A stretch of DNA of 64,000 bases, taken from the NCBI GenBank assembly GCA_024138025.1, contig JAMXBD010000023.1:992001-1056000 (forward strand), in the 5' to 3' direction. The stretch comes from Combretum micranthum (Eukaryota > Streptophyta > Magnoliopsida > Myrtales > Combretaceae). The notes under the pieces are model-generated. The model was given only the letters and a program-made list of their open reading frames with translations. It did no database searches and was not told where the DNA came from. Position 1 is the stretch's first letter, and each line of letters opens with the position of its first letter. The translations under genes were made by a program, and so were the position numbers. Shown here piece after piece: positions 1 to 11,468 of this stretch.

Positions 1-1640
1 TAAATTAATTTTTATTTTGATGATTGGATAATGACATGTACTTGGCTAAAAAAAGCCAAAAATTTAAGGATGGGTTCCAAACTATCAAATATTGATAAAA
101 AATTAAAAGTAAAGACACTTGACCTATCATTATTTTGTCATCAAAATAAACATGCATCAAATATTTTTTAAGAAAGATAATAAATTACACATACTTTAAA
201 AGTAATGTGCGAATTTGTCAAAATCTAAAGATAATATATTAAATTGCTAAAAATTAAAAGCATAGACACTTAACTTGCCATTATCTCTTTTTAATGCAAG
301 TAACTCTTAAAAATTGACCACTCTTTCAAAAGTTGTAAAATAGCACTCTAAATTTTAATAAATTGGTAAATAATCCCATATATCTTGATTTTGGTGTGAA
401 AATACTCTCAAATTTATTAAAATATGCTTTAACATTTTTAAAACTTTGATTCTAATGCATTTTTTAGTTGATAAAGTAAACATCTTTTATGTTGTAAATT
501 TATCAAAATATAAGAGATTATTTATAACCTTAAAAAGTTCAAAGATTATTTATACCTTCAATGAAGAGATTCATCAATTTATCTAATTCAATGATGTTGT
601 ACATGTCAAAAATGTTATTATAAACCTAAATAAGCAACTCCTATAATAACCTAGTGAATATAGGATTTTGTAATATTCCAATGTTTCTTTATCTAAACTT
701 TAAAAATTTCAATTTGTATCATAGTATTATTGCATGGCTTCATTAAAAAAAAAAAAATTCATGTTGTCTTTACAAATAAAACACTTGTCAAATGGTTTAA
801 ACAGTTTTTTCAAATCCTATAATGAGCATATTGCAAACGGAACAGATCACTAAATATTTAGGTGCAAACACGAACTGTTCCCATTGACTGTTGTCCTTCT
901 AGCTAAATTCTACCCTTGAAATAGTTAGGTGCTATCATTTAGGGTTTGTAGTTACAAGTCAATTTCAGATAAAGTTTTCTTTGCCATCAAATTCAAATCA
1001 AGTTATAATCTCTAGCTTTGTTTGGTAACTAAAAATGAAAATGGAGAAGAACCCATGCGCCGAAATTTATGGTGGGGGTGGGACGGGAGTAGATAGAAAT
1101 TTTGTTGAAAATAAGAGTGATCTTTGGGTATATCCTTTCTAGTGATTTTATTGCCCTATATAATAAAGGGACAAATGAAAGAAGTTCTCATGTAACATTT
1201 TTTTTTAATGAAAATTCTTGGAGACACTTGTTAGAAATTTCAAACGAAAATTATCTGATTTTTATGCATTTTTATCATAATATGTGTAAATCATAATTAA
1301 AAATGTGAAAAAGTTTTTCATTTTAGACCTCTAATGAGGTATCATAAGTATTCCTGTTACAAGCAATTAAAGGAGCTTCCATAATAAGAATTGCAAAATG
1401 TTTGGAGATTAAATAAACTTGAGTCAAATTTAAATCTTTTCGGTTCGAGTGAAGTACATATCAATATTATTTTATCAAAAGAAAAATACCTTTTTTAGAA
1501 AATATAAGCTAGACTGAATTTAATTGAGTTAAATTTAAGCTTGCCAGGGTTACTTCAAGTTGAATTGAAGTTTAAAATCTTAATTACAATTGAGTCTGAA
1601 CTAAGTTTATTTTATAAAATTTCAAATCAAATTCATGTAT
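1..1640. other. AT-rich intergenic DNA, no gene seen
   Basis: No coding frame with codon structure or recognisable protein similarity is visible on either strand. The stretch holds A/T runs and short direct repeats only. The short open frame at 1102-1296 has low-complexity composition and I do not regard it as a gene. Confidence 0.6.
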
Positions 1641-1649
1641 AATACCATA

Positions 1650-1800
1650 TCATTTCGATTTGGATAGTCGGTTTAGTTTCGTTTTCAAATCGAACCGATA
1701 TTGATACCATATCGATGAAAAATTGATAGTTTTATTTATAAACTGACCAAACCGAACTGATACCAATTTGATATCAATAAATTATCGATACAAATTCATA
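1650..1800 (+). repeat. Dispersed repeat, copy 1 (MITE-like)
   Basis: This stretch resembles 3420-3560 in the same orientation and 24293-24499 in the opposite orientation. Shared landmarks are a TTTCAAATC-type block, a GATGAAAAATTgAcAGTTTTA block and a TTTATAAACTgACCAAA block. The copies differ at many positions, so the family is old. No transposase is encoded. The 24.3-kb copy shows terminal inverted sequence, which suggests a PIF/Harbinger-like MITE, but this is inference. Confidence 0.5.
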
Positions 1801-3419
1801 TAGTTAAAATCCAATACTTATTACCACCCAGCACATGGTAACAAAAATGAAACGAAAACATTCAATCCGCATTTGTGAAAAAAATTGGGAGGGACCCATA
1901 AGCAGCTGTATGTTAATGTGATACGACTCTCTTAATGCCTTCTTTGTTTGACCAGTTTTCTCGAATTAAATGTCGCTCTGGATCGGTGCAATATGAAAAA
2001 TGTTACTTATATTGCCTCTATGAGCTGTATCAAGATCGTGCAACGAAAAATAATAAATAAATAAATAAACTAATATTATATAACATCACATCCAGTTATG
2101 ATTTTCAATCATCAGACCCCATTTTGCTTTTAATTTGTCAATCACCACAATAAATAAATAATTCAAGAATTTTATGTCAGAAGTATACATGAACAAATTT
2201 AGAATGGAATCGCAATTTTGAAATTCATTACCATTTATGTTTAAATGATTTTTTTAATTTTTAAGAATTGATTATTTCGACTTTGTGTAAAGTAGACTCC
2301 GGTTTTAAAAGATGTAATCAAGATTTCTCCCCATCGTTGTTAATGACTATTATTATAATTATATTTTTATCATTTACACAATTATTATTGATAATATTTT
2401 TGACAAATAACATTTGCATTCTATTTTATTTCGTGATGTATCTCTAATCTCAATTCTATTTTATTTGATGATGTATCCTCAAAAAAGAATGAATTTATAT
2501 CATTTTGTCACTCATTTCATTCATTTATTTCAATTCATTTTATTCGCAATGATTCCTACATACCACATGTGATATTATATTGATAATATCATAATAACTG
2601 TTGAATATATATTTATTTTTTCTTTATAGAAATTGGGAATTGTGCAATAAATATTTTGTATTTGTAGGATGTAATTGCGATAAACTGAAAAAGAAAAAAC
2701 ACATTTTCAATATCTTTTTTTTTTCTGTTAATAAATTTTTTTTATGAGCAAAATAAGCTATACATTCTATCCTCACATGAAACATCCAAAACTAATTTAA
2801 TCTGTTGATCCAAGACTTGCTGATTCTGAATCTTACACACTTGCGTCTCAGCTACAACTTCCAGGCGCCAAAAGTCCAACCGAATTGTGTGAACGTGATA
2901 CCTCGTTTTTTCCATCTGGGTGTCCGGAAATCTAGTTCTCGTAGGACAACGAACTCACTCCTGTAGCGGCACAGCAATATCCTTTTGCTATCAACCTAAA
3001 TTACTAGATTTTCATTTTCTATCATATCAAAAAAACACTGTAGTTCTGACCAAAATCATCAATTCTTTAAGATTAAGGAACTACTGCCCCATCACATATT
3101 TTTGTCTTTTATAGAATTTTGCGAAACCTATGGTACTTACTACAATCAACAAATATTAAGAAAATCTCCAATCGACTCTCTCATTTCATTTGTTGCCATC
3201 AAAGTTTGTGGAACGAATGTGAATATATTTTTGTCTTATCATTCTTAACAAAATTTAAAATAAATCAAATGTGAAAAACCTAAAGGATCACTATTATATC
3301 TGACACATGATCCATCTCTAGTTATGAAAGTTGAATTCGCAATCATTTTCAATCCCGCTCATGGAATACAAGTTATAGCCCTACTCACCACATCCGAGAG
3401 AGCATTAGCACTCATTACG

Positions 3420-3560
3420 TATAATGGTTTGGTATCATTTTCAAATCAAATTGATATTAAATTAATATGGATGAAAAATTAACAGTTTTACTTATAAACT
3501 AACCAAATCGATATAAATATGATACCGATGAATTACAGATACTGATCTAATATCGGAAAA
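3420..3560 (+). repeat. Dispersed repeat, copy 2 (same family as 1650-1800)
   Basis: Same order of blocks as the copy at 1650-1800: a TTTCAAATC run, GATGAAAAATTAACAGTTTTA, then TTATAAACTAACCAAATCG and a GATACCGAT motif. No open frame spans it. The region between the two copies (1801-3419) and the DNA up to 4832 is AT-rich with no supported gene. Confidence 0.5.
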
Positions 3561-4832
3561 AATCTAACAATCTAAGTAGGCACTAAAATATTTAATAATC
3601 CTAAAAGTGGTGAGTTATAAAACTTAGCACATAATTTTACAAATACAATCTTATAATACAAGGCACATAAACATATAAATTATTAAATGCTACTACAATA
3701 ATCCATGATTTATGTAATCAATAATATCACAATATTTCAATTTTGGTATCCAAGTTCTAGAATGACTAAGTCCACTTCTAAACTTAAGAGTATGTAGATT
3801 CATTAGTTGCAGCAAAATACCTAGGACTACTGACCTATCATTTGCAACAAGAACACAACATAGCATGTTTGTCACAAAAGGATTTGCAAATGAAAACTCT
3901 TTCACATTGTTAACAAGTAATTGTCTCGTACTAACTCCACTGCCCATTTTATGCCATAAGTAGCATAATCTAATGTAACAACTCATTAGCATCCCTTTCT
4001 ATTAATACACATCCCATTTAGAACATCTTCCAAGTATGATTCTCTTGTATTGGTGACCCACTCGATCACTTATAGTAGAATGCCTATCACTAACAGCCAT
4101 TCGATCTACTAAAAAAACCAATCCCAACCCACCCACCCACCCGAAAAAAAAAAACCGCAAAAGTTTAATTATTAAAATTTATTGAACACATTATCATAAT
4201 GTTAAATATGGGTAATTAGTTAAAGGAAAAAAGATTCATTAGATATTACACTCGCATTTGTGGACACATGACCTGTGATACCAGTTAGAATTCGATACAT
4301 ATATTAATGAAACTGGTATTTTCCAAAACAATTACCATTTGTAATTTTGCTCTCTTATATGTTAAAGTTTAATTGGTATTTGCATACCATGTATATACAA
4401 CATATAGCATAAATATGCATTGCATCCTTTCTAGCGGTTAAGTGTGTAAAAAGGGCTAAAAATTATTATTATTATTGGCATGTTGAGCTTGAAATAGGAC
4501 CCATTGTATTAGCCTATCTATCATGTAACCTTTTTCAATATGGCTCATGCCCTAAAAAGGAACTCATCATGGTCATCGACTAACAACATGATCCAAAGGA
4601 TATAGTTGATGGTCAAACTCTATAAATACCCAAAGTCCCCCTTTATTTAGAGGATGGACAAATTTTGTTAGAAACATTAGAGTGTTGTTGAAATTCTACC
4701 ATGAGAGATTAAATACCCATCCATTACTACTAGTGGGGTTTGATACTTAATACCTTCTCTACTGGTAACAAGTAAATCCGAGACAATTAAAATTGCCTCC
4801 TCCTCTACCCTATTCCACTTTTCTTTTAGGTC

Positions 4833-5100
4833 AATTACATTGGAATGTCACAACATTTGGGGGTAAGTTCATTTTAGATCACAACGTTTCATAATGTTTG
4901 AAAAAGTATTTTATGAGATTTAATTAAGTATTTCTCCTATTAATATGTGTCAATGGTGACCTTAATTGACCCACTTCTCTAAATGTTGTGACTTAAAATA
5001 AACTTACCATCAAATGTTATGACATAAAATGAACTTACTCACTAAATATTGTGACCTAAAATGAGCTTACACTTAAATATTATGACATTCTGGTATAATT
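4833..5100. mobile_element. MITE with subterminal repeats
   Basis: The two ends are inverted copies: AATTACATTGGAATGTCACA on the left, and the complement of the right end reads AATTATACCAGAATGTCATA. The right arm has several direct copies of a unit resembling GTCACAACATTTGGTGGTAAG about 30 bp apart. The element is about 268 bp and codes for nothing. No clear target duplication is visible, so the superfamily is unassigned. Confidence 0.6.
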
Positions 5101-5124
5101 TACCATTTTTCTTTTACAACCCAT

Positions 5125-5515
5125 TCACTTGATATGATAAGTATTTATTCCCTTTTCGTTCTATGTAAAATTATTACTAAGGAGTTCACTTCAAGAAAAT
5201 GACAAATCATAATGAATTTTAATTATATAAAATGATGAATAATAATTCATGTCCCTACACCTATGAGTTGTCATTCAATGGTTCATCTTCCAACTTTGTT
5301 GTAAATATCCCTACCTTTAAAATATCAATTATACAATTATCCTCTTTCTGTAATAAAGCTAAGGCACATTATAAATCTTTTACTTTTTATCCCAATAATT
5401 ACTTGTTTTATTTTTTACACCAAATAAATATTGTAATAGCTATTATAACCTTATTATATTTATGTTAAATCGGAATTCAATTGCCCCCCTTATTCCATGT
5501 GGCGAACTGAACAAG
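5125..5515 (+). repeat. Dispersed repeat, shared with 18385-18745
   Basis: About 390 bp aligns by eye with 18385-18745 in the same orientation. Both run from a CACTTGAyATGAtAA block, through TTCATGT..CCT and TTGTCATTCAaTGGTT, to a terminal TTATTCCATrcyrCGAA block followed by gtGAACrAG. Open frames inside it are not conserved between the copies, so it is non-coding mobile DNA of unknown class. Confidence 0.5.
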
Positions 5516-5933
5516 CTATCAATTATTCTTCAAGTGTTAAAGTGTGTCATTGCTTGCAAGGCACGTGTAGTGCAATATTCACACAACATGCATGTGAATA
5601 CTTCACTTAAATCTGTACATCTACCAAGTGCGTACTTTTACAAACTTGAGGTTAAAAGTTCAATTTGTAATAGAATTATTTTACCTTTTCAAGTAACATT
5701 TATTAATTTATGTCATATAAATAGCCTTCATATTCTTTCCCTCCTCTCCCTCTCCCTCTCCCTCTCCCCTTGTCATTTATTAAAAAATATTGGCTAATTA
5801 CGTATATCCTTATAAGATACTATCTATCCATGAGTAGTTTATCGTTGGGTGATTCTTCACAGGGAGTATGGGCCTTAGTTGAGAGGTGCTCATACATTAT
5901 AAGGTGGCAAAATAAACACATGTGAATTAAAAG

Positions 5934-7360
5934 TAAGGGTGCTCATGTTCATTTTAGTTCAATTCAATGATTGAACCAAATCTAATCGCATTTTAAATGA
6001 AGTGGTTCAAACCCTTAATGAATCAAACTGCTTTTAACAGTTTGGAGTTTATAGAAGGTCATTTAGGTAATTGGGCTTTAGCTTAATTTAATACCATAGA
6101 CCGATCTTTCCGGGCTAATAACGAGGCTTAGAAGACCGTGTCTAATGAGGGATATCATATGGATTTTGGCTTGGTAGGCTCGGAACAAAGATCATCGGAT
6201 CAGTTCATTTCGCTCTTGGTTTAATTTGATTTTTTCGTGCACGAAAGTAAACTCTAAAAATATCTTCATGGATTAACTTAGGTTTTATTTGACTAAAATA
6301 AGCCTTAATCCCTTTTATATTTTAAATGGGCTATTTTAAATAAATAACGAGCTTTTATATTATAAAAACCCTTAAGCTCTTTTCAAACTCTTTTGCAAGC
6401 CCATCCCATTACTAAAGAAAAGAAGATTTTAATCTCAGTCGTTGGATCCTCAGGGACAATTCAAAGGCTAGTATCAACTTCCAACATCGATAAATAGGTA
6501 GCTGCTCTTCTCATTTAGAGAGTCATTCTGCTCGTTGCTAAGATTGAGAGCAACGTGGAAACTCTGCTGAAACATCTTTAAAAAAGATCAAAGAACCTAT
6601 TCTACGAAGGACGAGTCAACAACGATTGAATCTATCTAATTTAATCTTCTATCACACTCGTGCACTCGAGAAACCGAGTTGCCTATTCCTCCTCCTACGC
6701 CTCTCTCTACAACATTCTATACGTGTTATTAGTTCAGAGCTTCTCTCAGGTCGATTGCCACGCCTATCGTACATGATCGACCAACTGCAATGACCCAGCC
6801 GAACTGCTTCAAATGCTATTTGATTTAGTTTGATTTGATTCGACTCGAATCGCCTTCAAAAGCATTAGTTCTAATAAATAATATTAATAAAAAAATTATA
6901 TATATACAATATTTATATTTATAAATAACATTAATGTAGTTAACAATGTAATTTACATTTCATAATTGCAATGGATCACAATTTCTCCTAATAAATCTAC
7001 AAATTGATATCTTACTCAATTTCTCTTAAAGCTAAATCTAAACAAAAAAAGGGTATTAGAATTCAGAATTATGGTCCCATTTCAAGTCCATTCTAGCGTA
7101 CGTATGTGGTATTAGAGTGAAAAGTTATATGACCCTAATATCTAATGTTTAAGGGTTACAAATAAAATGACTCATGTTTTTTTCATTTCTTTTAATATAA
7201 AGCGGTTTCCATTCGGGTTCAAATTGTTCGGTTTAATTTGATCCGTCAAGCCGAATAGTAACCGTACAGACTCTTTTGGAACTAAACCACAAACCGAGCT
7301 AAAATATAAAGAACCACAATTTGCAAGTCGATTTTCAGTTCAGTTCAATACACAACCCTA
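5934..7360. mobile_element. Non-autonomous hAT-like element hosting a solo LTR
   Basis: The ends read TAAGGGTGCTCATG on the left and, in complement, TAGGGTTGTGTATTG on the right. They are flanked by 8-bp near-identical direct repeats, ATTAAAAG (5926-5933) and ATTAAGAG (7361-7368), as expected for hAT insertion. The inner arms are rich in GTTCAATTC/GAACTGAAC-type motifs in inverted orientation. The middle is interrupted by a solo LTR (about 6040-6795). No transposase frame is present. Confidence 0.7.
6040..6795 (+). mobile_element. Solo LTR, same family as the 22.4-23.2 kb LTR
   Basis: Aligns along its length with the reverse complement of 22438-23230. Shared blocks include AAGGTCATTTAGGTAATT, AGGCTCGGAACAAAGATCAT, TTGAGAGCAACG, and CACTCGTGCACTCGAGAAAC. 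There is no internal region on either side, so this is a solo LTR left by recombination or a fragment. The boundaries are approximate because the terminal bases have drifted. It sits inside the hAT-like element at 5934-7360 and is therefore the younger of the two insertions. Confidence 0.7.
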
Positions 7361-7473
7361 ATTAAGAGGTTGTAGAAGGTATCTTGACATGGTCATTTTG
7401 ATTCTCAAGTCCATAGAGGGTTTTGGAAAATTAAAGAATTGTAGCAACAATATTATAAAGGGTGTAGAGCACT

Positions 7474-7882
7474 TACACTATGTTTGGTATAAGGGAATGA
7501 GAGAAAATGATTAAAGAGGAAAAGAAATGAGGAAGATTGAATTCTACCCCCTTGTTTGTTTTAAGAGGGAAAGTCAAGAGGAAGGAAAATAGTTCTATTT
7601 TCCCTGGGTCTCACTAGTTTTTGGTTCCCTCCAAAAGGAAGGGAATTAGGAGGAAAAGAGAATTTTTTTTAAATTACTCTTATACTCTTTGTTTTAAAAA
7701 TTATTTATTATCTTTTAGGGATCTATCAGTAATTTACCACTTGTTATATTTTATGTTTTATAATAATTAAGATTTCGTTTATTTTCCTCCCCTTCCTAAT
7801 CCAAACACATAATTCTCTAATAATCCATTCTCTTCACTTTCTTTCCTTCCTTCTTAATCCATTCGGTCATGCTAAACAAATT
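7474..7882. mobile_element. MITE, PIF/Harbinger-like ends
   Basis: The left end reads CACTATGTTTGGTATAAGGG and the complement of the right end reads TTTGTTTAGCATGACCGAAT, giving inverted ends of the TGTTTGGTAT..GGAATG type seen in many plant MITEs. The core is AT-rich, about 400 bp in total, with no transposase. A TTA/TAA-type duplication is possible but not clean. Confidence 0.5.
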
Positions 7883-10533
7883 ATTACGGTTTTTTCATAT
7901 GCCTTTTGGATATTTATAAGAGAAGAAGGTGGACTATCATTAAATATTCTTTTTATGTTCTTACAAAAAAGATTTACGTTTTCATTTTATTTCTTTTATA
8001 CGTTGACATTTAGTTGTTAATTTATATAAATATTCCCCAATGAAAAAAATAATAATAATAAAAGGTTTATATTTTTAATCTTTCAAGGAGGGCATTAAGT
8101 TTTCGTAATTATTTCGTATATAGAATAAAGTTCCCTTTTTATAATGTATTAAAAATATGAAAAATATATTTATTAACAAAATCTCTTTACTCTATATATT
8201 GAAATAACGAGACCCTATATACTTATTTGTATACAATGTGCATTTCCTATTTTTGGTGTTGGGGTCTCTTTGGACTCCGTACTTCGTGGTCCCAATACAC
8301 TCTACTACCCATAGAACAAAAGCCCAACTTCATAAGCCCATTACTGATTACTCTAATACAAAAGTGGCTAGTAGTAATTATAGAGGAAAAGAGAGGAGAC
8401 TGAAGAAAAAAATTATATTTTATATATATCCCTATTTATTTTTAAAATAGACAACCTTAAAAAAGAGCTTGCTTATTTAAAAAATACAAGTATAAAACAC
8501 TTTCGGTATTTCATTTTAACAGAGATATTTACATATTCAAAGATGATGTTTATATATCCATACCATTAATATCTAGATTGTTGCATAAACAAATACTATA
8601 CCTATCTTATTTTATAATCAAGGTGTGTGTATACATATAATATATATAGCGTATTTTTTTTCTTTCTTTTATATTATTTTTAATCGTAAAAGAGCCACAA
8701 AAGTCACATAAAAGCCCAGCCTAAAAGGCTGACTATTATATTCCCATCCCACAATATATATGTGTGTATATACCAGCATGCATAACTTGATTTTTAAATT
8801 GGGATTTCAAGTATGCATGAGAATATGAAGGAAAAATTAAAGCGACAATTTTTCCTTTAAACCTATAAAAAAATTGAATACAATAGTAGCAATCATACAA
8901 AATTATTAGGAAAAATGTTAAATTTGGTACATAAACTTTGCATAAAAATTCAATTTGATAAATAAACTTTGAAGTGATTAATTTAATATGTGATCAAATG
9001 TTTTGTTGCTATTTAAACTATCATACTAATATTGTGTGCTCTTTTTTCTAAACGTGGAAAAGTTTTTCAATCAATGATAGATGATATCATAAGAAGTAGT
9101 AAAAATTTAATAATAGACTATTCTTTTCGTATCTTCAAATAAAGTAAGCAGTATTGAGAATATAGTAAAATTCATATATCAAGTTTGACTTATACCCAAA
9201 TTATTGCTCTTCAAACTAAATGTGATAATGGCTTTAGAAGAAAGGAATAAAGTTATTCCATTCCAATCCTTTCAAGTGGATGAAAAGCCCTGTCTGAGAA
9301 ATCCTAATTGTAACACTAATAATAGTGCTGTCCCAGGGACTGAGGGAGATCTTGTGATTAAAGAATCTGAAATGCTGTTTTTCTTCTTTTTTTTTTTTAA
9401 GATATAAAACAGCCAAAAAGAAAATAAAGGGGGCAGTGGAGCGGTGCCCCTAGGTCCCCACACAAGTAATGAGAATAATGATAATAAAAAAACAAATTGA
9501 ATGCATGGAGTCTGAAATAGTCTGCAGTTTCACCGAAATTGATTACTCAGTGTCTCTCTAACAGAAGTGAAAATTTAGGGCAACGGCCATTTTGGGCATT
9601 GAATAATTGCACGGATGAACTGTAATATTTACATCTGAATATATAAATAACATTAAACTCATCCCCTTCTTTTTGGGACATTAATAATTAATGGTCACCC
9701 TAGATTCACTGCAATTAGTCATTTTTTCCTAATAAATTTAGTGCAATAAAAAACTAGGCATGAGTAGATACATATGTAGAGCATGATAACTATTACTTTA
9801 AGTCTTTAGCTATAGGTTTAAATTACCAAATTTTACATAAAAAACCTATTTGTAGTATTCAATAACCATCTTGCATCTATATAAAAATATTGAGTATATT
9901 GTAAAATCTAAAATTTTTAGAGGTAAAGAACAGTTAATATTTTCACAACGATTTAAAAGGTTAAAGTTTATATAAGATTTAGTAGACACTTATAAGTGTA
10001 CACTTTACTCCAGTGAAAGATAAATTTTAGGGTTCAATTTACATTTATATTTCTAAGTTGCACACTATTATAGTGATGTCATGTTACTACCTTATTATTA
10101 TCTAGCTTCATTTTGGGTTTTTTTTTTTTTTTATGTTTTTCTCTCTTTCTTTTTTTTCCCCTCCTTTTATTTTAATAGAACTTTGAACTAAAAAGTAGGA
10201 ATATAATATTGTTTTCAAATTCATTGTTATCATTTAATAATTTTTAAAAGGAAGGTCTAATAATATATTTCGTATTTTAGAGTATAGGCTTTAAAATGAA
10301 TATAAGATATAAAAATATGGTACCTGCTCCATCATTTATGAGAGATAATAAAAAATTTATAATAAAAAATATACTACCTTTAATATCCACCAAAAACCTA
10401 TTTAAGCATAACAATAAAGTATCTAGTCTGCCCTAATTGAAACTCTAGCCTAATCAAAAACAGCTTATACAAGTGAAAAGCACTGTAGAAATTACAATGA
10501 TGTCCTATTTATATTTTATGTCCCTGTTATTTA
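7883..10533. other. AT-rich intergenic DNA, nothing identified
   Basis: About 2.6 kb with T-tracts (for example 10120-10132) and short TA stretches. Open frames near 8238 and 9204 are short and lack any family signature. A GC-richer patch at 9427-9462 with an inverted GGGGCACCG-like motif was seen but could not be assigned. Confidence 0.5.
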
Positions 10534-10731
10534 CTAGCCAGTTAAGATTGATGATGGGATTGAGACAAGGGAATCTTGTTCCTCTTCTACCTTATCCGGA
10601 ACCTGTGTAAATTGCTCAGCAGCAGGTTGTGACTCTATCAGACCCCAAATTGCAATTTTTATCTCTTTAAATAACTCAAGAATGTCTAAGAAGAATAAAT
10701 ACATTAGAGTAACTGACTTCTGCAGAGGCAT
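10534..10731 (-). other. Possible orphan exon, function unknown
   Basis: A 65-residue minus-strand frame whose C-terminal half has good coding character (polar and charged, rich in E, Q and P). An acceptor-like CTCTGCAG lies just inside its 5' end. I do not recognise the product. It lies 3' of the transporter gene on the same strand, so it could be a last exon of another minus-strand gene, extended transporter 3' sequence, or chance. No partner exons were found between 10740 and 11468. Confidence 0.2.
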
Positions 10732-11468
10732 TTATTGTACAGTGAATGTTGTATTCTTATTGATCTTGAGGATTTAACAGTAGTGCTTTTGGGACCACAA
10801 CATGAATGAATTTTTACAAAGAATCCCTGGCATGGTAAAACTGATATGAATGTCCTCTTTTACCAAAGCCATCTACCCTTTTCCCCTTCAGCTTTTACCC
10901 TGCCATTACATTCCGTCATCAACAACAGTTCAGATATTTTCCAACCGTGATTGAACCTCTCAAATTTTTTACACTTATTGTTTTTATTTCATTTAACTTT
11001 TATATATGTTCTAGGACTATTCTGTATCCTATTTGTGTATTATGTATCTTCTGTTTTTTGTGCTAGTATCTAAATTATGTTGGTTCTATATATGTTGTGG
11101 GACTGTTCTGCATCTCATTCGTGTATTATGGTATCTTCTTGGGAATTGGGATATCATTTAGAATTGATCGAACATTAATACTTTTACTGAAAACTGTTGA
11201 GCACTAACAAGTTGTGTTTGTATTAGTTGAACAATAACAACCTGCAACAGTGGAAACAAATGGATTTATGAAGATAGAATAGAAAACATGATTTGTTATC
11301 TCGTAAACAAGAAGCAACTCATTCAATTGTTTCTCTTCCCTTTCATATACAGAAGAAATTTTAAAATCATGCAGAGGATAAAAATCTTATCAATAAATTT
11401 CACCTTTTGAGTATGATGTCATAGATTAGGCCAGCCAGTTCATCCCTTTTTGCAGGAAATGTCTAACA

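Noticed and set aside
5462..5797. 111-residue plus-strand frame
   Set aside because: It runs through a dispersed repeat and a CTCTCC simple repeat; the related copy at 18.7 kb is not open.
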